The notes under the pieces were generated by a model. That model searched no databases. It was not told the origin of the DNA and saw only the letters and a list, made by a program, of their open reading frames with translations. 64,000 bases of DNA, from contig JABVXV010000280.1 of NCBI GenBank assembly GCA_013365325.1, positions 1 through 64,000 on the forward strand. Direction: 5' to 3'. Below, one piece after another: positions 59,403 to 64,000 of this stretch (position 1 is the stretch's first letter; the number at the start of each line of letters is the position of its first letter). Source of the stretch: Dipetalonema caudispina (lineage: Eukaryota; Nematoda; Chromadorea; Rhabditida; Onchocercidae). Both the position numbers and the translations under genes were made by a program.

Positions 59403-62400
59403 TCAATTTTTGTCAAGACAACATATCGGATTTTCATAAATCATTCGTAAATCCACTTTTGGACCAAACAGATCCCTTATATTATCGATGCCATAGCGGA
59501 TCATTGTTGGTCTGTAAAACATTTTCCGGAAAATTACAAATTTTTATAAAACTCACTTTGCTAATGCTCAAGATTATAATTCTGATATAAATTATGAGTG
59601 ACAGTTGAATGTCGCTGCAGTTTCCTACAGAAGTGTGGTAAAATGCCCAAAGAAATATGAATTATACACAGATGAAGAGGAAGCTGACCTTTCTAGAGAC
59701 AATCCATAGCCAGCAACGTTCACATCAGCTGGTAATCCCATAGGTAACAACATTTCAGGACGGAACATGCCCGAATTGCCAATTTCTACCCATTTTCCTA
59801 ATCCTTCATGAAAGGCAAATATTTCCATCGATGGTTCCGTATAAGGATTATAGGTTGGTTTGAAGCGAAGATTCGTAATACCTGAAATTACGTAGGTTAA
59901 GAGACTTCCTCCATTTAAAATTATGGTTGGGTAAAACAAACATTCATACAATTTTTTCATTTGAGTAGTGAAATGAACATAAAACTGAAAGATCAAAAAG
60001 ATATTTGAATTAAAGCTCACCACATTTGCGGAAAAATTCGGTGAAAAGACCCATAACATGAGCAAGTGTTAGATTCCTTTCGGCAACAACACCTTCAACC
60101 TAGAAAACAAGAAACTCAACAAATCATAGAATTAAAAATAGAAGTAGAATTAAACAAACAGCAAACATAATTAGTAATTGAAGAGATTGCTCTTTTTAAC
60201 AAATTGCGAAGAACCCCGCATATCAGAATGGAATTATGTGCGTTAGCAAACCTGATGGAATTCGGCCAAATGTGTTGCATCCAGCGTTTCATTTCGGAAA
60301 ACCCGATCGATGCTGAACATTTTTGTAGGCTTAAATCCCTAGAAGAAAAGGAGATAACTTTACCATAAACTGACGAAAAATTTTGCTTTGCATGCATAAT
60401 TCAAAATCGCTCGGTGAGAGCAGAAAAACTATACAAACTTATGCTGCATTTCAAACTTTAGCTCATCTAATCCAAACTCATTTTGTAGTAACTTTGTCAT
60501 TCTAACGTTTGGCTCGTTATGATTTAATGAAATGCATGCAGAAATAAAAACCTCTTTAGCAAGTTTATATAATTGATGAGCGCTAACTGCAGTTGTATGT
60601 GTCCGTAAAACATTTTTTTGAGCTTCTTCCAATTTCCAATCATAGTTATAACTGAAACAAAGTGCGAAAAATACTCCTATCGATGTGAAGAAATACAGTG
60701 TTTTATTCTGTTTGTTTTCTAGGATAAAGTTGTAAAATTTAATAAGATCTGAATTAGTTTAACGAAATCACCATATTGTTTTCTAATTCAGATATACTCA
60801 AGTTTGCCTGTTTTTACTTGATATAGATTATTTTCTTGTCATACCACAATTTTCAAGTCCGTTTCTTCAATCGATACAGTTTTGATCGACTGATAGTTAA
60901 CTTTCACAAACGCTCGAACTTCATGTTCTCGAATCTTCATATTTATTGCTAAACAAGTTCACAATAAAACTTACCCCTTGGAACCATATCCACCCTCAGC
61001 ATGAATCTTTTTAACTCGTTGTAAATAATCTTCCGGGAAACTGGAACTTCTTGCTGGATCTGACAGAAAAAAGGTGTCATGAGCATCACGTGCTGGATGT
61101 TGCTGTGGTTGAAATAGAGCATCGAAATTCCAGAAGGAAGACTCCACATATCTCAAAAATAATAATTAAATTAACATATAAAAGCACGAAGATTTTCTGT
61201 CAATAAGCAGGTAGGCCATCGAACAACCATTACAAAATGGAAAAAAAAAGCACAGCAGGAAAACATTTTTCAAATTTAAATCCAATTTTCAATCAAATCT
61301 TACCTGTTAGCAGGCATTTCAACAAACCCCATCTGAAAAAAAATTTGCCGAAATTCGTTTCTCACTTTCATAAGCGGATGCAGATGGCCACCAGTTGGCA
61401 TCATCCCTAAGGCGTCGAAGTTATACTTCTTGAATAGCTTCTTCCTCCATGAATTGCTACAAAAACAGATGAATTCTTAAACTTTTCATGCACAACATGC
61501 CCTTTCGCCACCAAAGATTAAGCTGTTGCTTAGAAAAAGAATTAATATAAATATTTCATTACCAGAGCTCTACTTACCTGTTAATCATATCTGCCGTGAG
61601 GTCGACCTCGGGTTTACTTAAGACTGTTGAAAATGCTGAACCTTTTTTGACCAAATAACTTTTAATGTTACTGAAAAAGTTGGGTGATTGTTTCAAGTAT
61701 AACAAAATTAGTAGCATAAAAGATGAATTAAGTCTTCTTGTCCAGAAAAGCCAAAATATAAAAAGTACTGTTGTATTACCGGTTGGAAAACTTACGTTTC
61801 CGTTATCAGTTTCCTCTTCTTCAATTCGCTTACAGTTTTCGTATCCAATTTCTGTATATTCCCTTCCAAAATCATCTTGAGTTCAGTCTGCACCTTATCA
61901 TTGATCTTTTCGACTTTTCGCACTAAACGAACTGTCCCAGCAGTTTTATCAATTGCAATCCATCCGGATGCTATTGCTTTACTTATTCCCACTTTAGCGA
62001 ATGGCAACTTCTATGAGCAAAATGATTTTCAAAGCATAACATTATTTCATTGAAATCGTGACAGACCTTGTAAATACTACCTTGTATGTTTAATTTTTGA
62101 TACAACTAATACCATATGCCCTTTTAGTCACTCATGACAACATAAGGCATGCTTAAGAATGATTTTATGTAACAACTTGGGAATCAAACAAAAACTCCGA
62201 CTATTTAACAAAGAAATACCATTAATTCCGTCTGATCACTCCCATTTGGCCCGACAATTAGAAAAATTTTCGCTTCATGGGAACCATTTTCAACCATTTC
62301 ACTTCCTTCAGTTGTCAGTTCGAAAGTTTTTAAAACTCGTTCTTCCGTTTCCACTAGCTATAGAAACAGCAGAATCATGAAAGGGATTTAGGAGTGAATT

Positions 62401-62645
62401 ATGAATACAGTAGAGTCATGATAAGTCTCGAAACTGATGAAGAATCAAAATAAAGAATGGACCAGAATAATACAAACCCCTTCAACAGCTCCTAAACTTT
62501 TTACGGCACCCACTACTTTCTGATGATTTTCTTTGGTAGTTGCGGCGTATTCGAACGTATCGAACTGATTATGCTTCTCGAGGTGATGCAGCAAATTCTG
62601 GGATAAACTGGCATCGCCTGTTTCTTCAACACCCGACGGTGACAT
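59403..62645 (-). CDS. FARSA: Phenylalanyl-tRNA synthetase alpha subunit, cytosolic
   Basis: This is the catalytic subunit of the cytosolic alpha2beta2 PheRS. Exons (high to low) are 62645-62478, 62357-62220, 62010-61796, 61670-61578, 61456-61304, 61151-60975, 60651-60552, 60338-60252, 60099-60021, 59881-59689 and 59511-59403, giving 503 residues (human 508). Features are N-terminal winged-helix DNA/tRNA-binding repeats ([11 protein letters not shown], then [15 protein letters not shown]); [20 protein letters not shown]; motif 2 [16 protein letters not shown] (about 358-374); the phenylalanine pocket [17 protein letters not shown]; and motif 3 GYGLSLER (about 462). The start at 62645 gives the family length. 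An in-frame ATG near 62744 would add 33 unconserved residues. The beta subunit is not in this window. Confidence 0.95.
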
Positions 62646-64000
62646 TCCGGTTTCATAAACAGCGTGTGATAATGACGTGTCACAAGTATTAGACACAAAA
62701 CTACAACAGTGTGCATAATTAAAAAAAGTATCAAGAGCGGCCAATGAGTATGATGGAGGCAGAAATTAACTCCATTAACTGTTTTCAATTTCTGATTCAG
62801 AACTCGGGCAGTGATGTTCCTGATGAAAGGTTTAGTAGAATGATATGAAAAAGTCTGTGATATTATTAATAATAATTTCTAAACAAAAACTTTTCTATTA
62901 TCGTGATTTCTACAAATAAACACGAGAGTTTTTCATGTCAATGGTTGCGATCTATTTTATGGTACAGCAGAATATAAAAATTTAAATCTAACGTTAGTTC
63001 CCTGTCCAGAAACTTCAGATGATTCAACCAACGGTGAAAATGTGGATATTTAGCAAAATTTATCGTGTCTGAAGCAAACTTTTTGTACACAGTCCAGTCG
63101 CTGTCACACAGTGAATATCTGAAATGTCCTTTTTTTTCCTCTTTTTTAATATTAAATTTCTGTCAATAAAAATAACGAAAAGAAAGAATGATCAACAGTG
63201 GCTGATACCACGAAGAGTAAATCCGCATATTGAAAACTGCACAAAACGGATCAAGCCACAGAGAACTAAATAGTATACGACAGCAGGTTAATTATGAACT
63301 TAATTTGCTCGTTTTACTGTGTTTAGAAATGATGAAAGTACCAATTTCCTAATGAGAGATCATATTTTTAAAATATGTTGCAAGCATCTGAATTAATTTA
63401 GATGATTACAAATAAACTGATTTTAACCTACTCTCCGATGTAGCTGAAATTTGCTAAATGGTCGTTAAGCACTTGTAGATTCCATTTCTCCATTCACAAC
63501 CCCTGCATTAATCTAAATATTGTGATTGCGATTTCACATTAATATCGATAACACCACATGGTAGAATTTATTTACGAATTTTCATCCAGCCACACAGAAG
63601 TACCAACTTAGGAAACCATAGCTTTCACGGAAAACACAAGCACTGTACAACAATCACTTTTTTTTAACTCTCTATTATAGATGTTTTAATTGGATTGTGT
63701 GTTTTGATCTTTTAAAGCTTGATTTCACCGCTAAGGATAAATTTTTAATGAACCATAACTTTTCAAAATTGAGCATTTTTCCAGTCCTGTTGGAGTCAGT
63801 TCATTTGTAAATATTTAAGGTCAAAGCAAGAACTTTATTTGATGAAGCAAACTTGGGGAACGAAGCTTTTTTTTCCCAAAAAAATGCAGTTAAGCTTAAT
63901 GATATCATTTTCCGTAATCATTCATTTAATGAAATAAAACCTACCACAAATGTTTTTCCAGTGAAGAAGAGTGATATAGGAAACTGGAAATTAATTTAAA
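62646..64000. promoter_or_regulatory. Region upstream of FARSA
   Basis: It holds the FARSA 5' region. The rest is AT-rich with no coding signal I can support on either strand up to the window edge. Confidence 0.45.

Overview
The window is eukaryotic and looks like a clade III parasitic nematode, most likely a filarial worm. It is strongly AT-rich. Genes are split into many short exons joined by GT-AG introns with TTTTAG or TTTCAG acceptors. Several genes have an acceptor-like TTTCAG or TTTTAG a few bases before the start ATG, as expected for spliced-leader trans-splicing. The left end holds a decayed BEL/Pao retrotransposon. I assembled the gene models by hand from splice signals, reading phase and family conservation. 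The phases close to a multiple of three for all nine genes.

Layout. 1-4.1 kb: rearranged BEL/Pao element (plus-strand reverse transcriptase piece, an inverted second piece, an env-like pseudogene, an LTR, then a second env-like remnant). 4.6-12.2 kb (-): ERCC6/CSB transcription-coupled repair translocase, 25 exons. 13.0-15.9 kb (+): PCID2, a TREX-2 mRNA-export subunit, divergent from CSB. 18.0-22.9 kb (-): lysyl-tRNA synthetase with an N-terminus that resembles a mitochondrial presequence. 24.3-27.0 kb (+): NUDT5-like ADP-sugar pyrophosphatase. 29.1-34.1 kb (-): HNF4-type nuclear receptor. 34.1-49.8 kb: about 15.6 kb with no convincing gene. 49.8-51.8 kb (+): Mediator subunit MED4. 53.3-54.1 kb (+): small protein resembling RAMAC, the activator of cap methyltransferase. 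55.2-57.4 kb (-): PARL mitochondrial rhomboid protease. 59.4-62.6 kb (-): cytosolic phenylalanyl-tRNA synthetase alpha chain.

Most genes are conserved housekeeping genes for repair, transcription, mRNA capping and export, tRNA charging and mitochondrial proteolysis. There is no sign of a bacterial-type operon, CRISPR array or defence island, and I did not find a clearly new multi-gene system. The points most worth a second look are the inverted retrotransposon arrangement, the HNF4-type receptor without a recognisable AF-2 helix in the usual place, the RAMAC-like protein, the dual-start structure of lysyl-tRNA synthetase, a GC-AG intron in CSB, and the large gene-poor interval beside the receptor gene.
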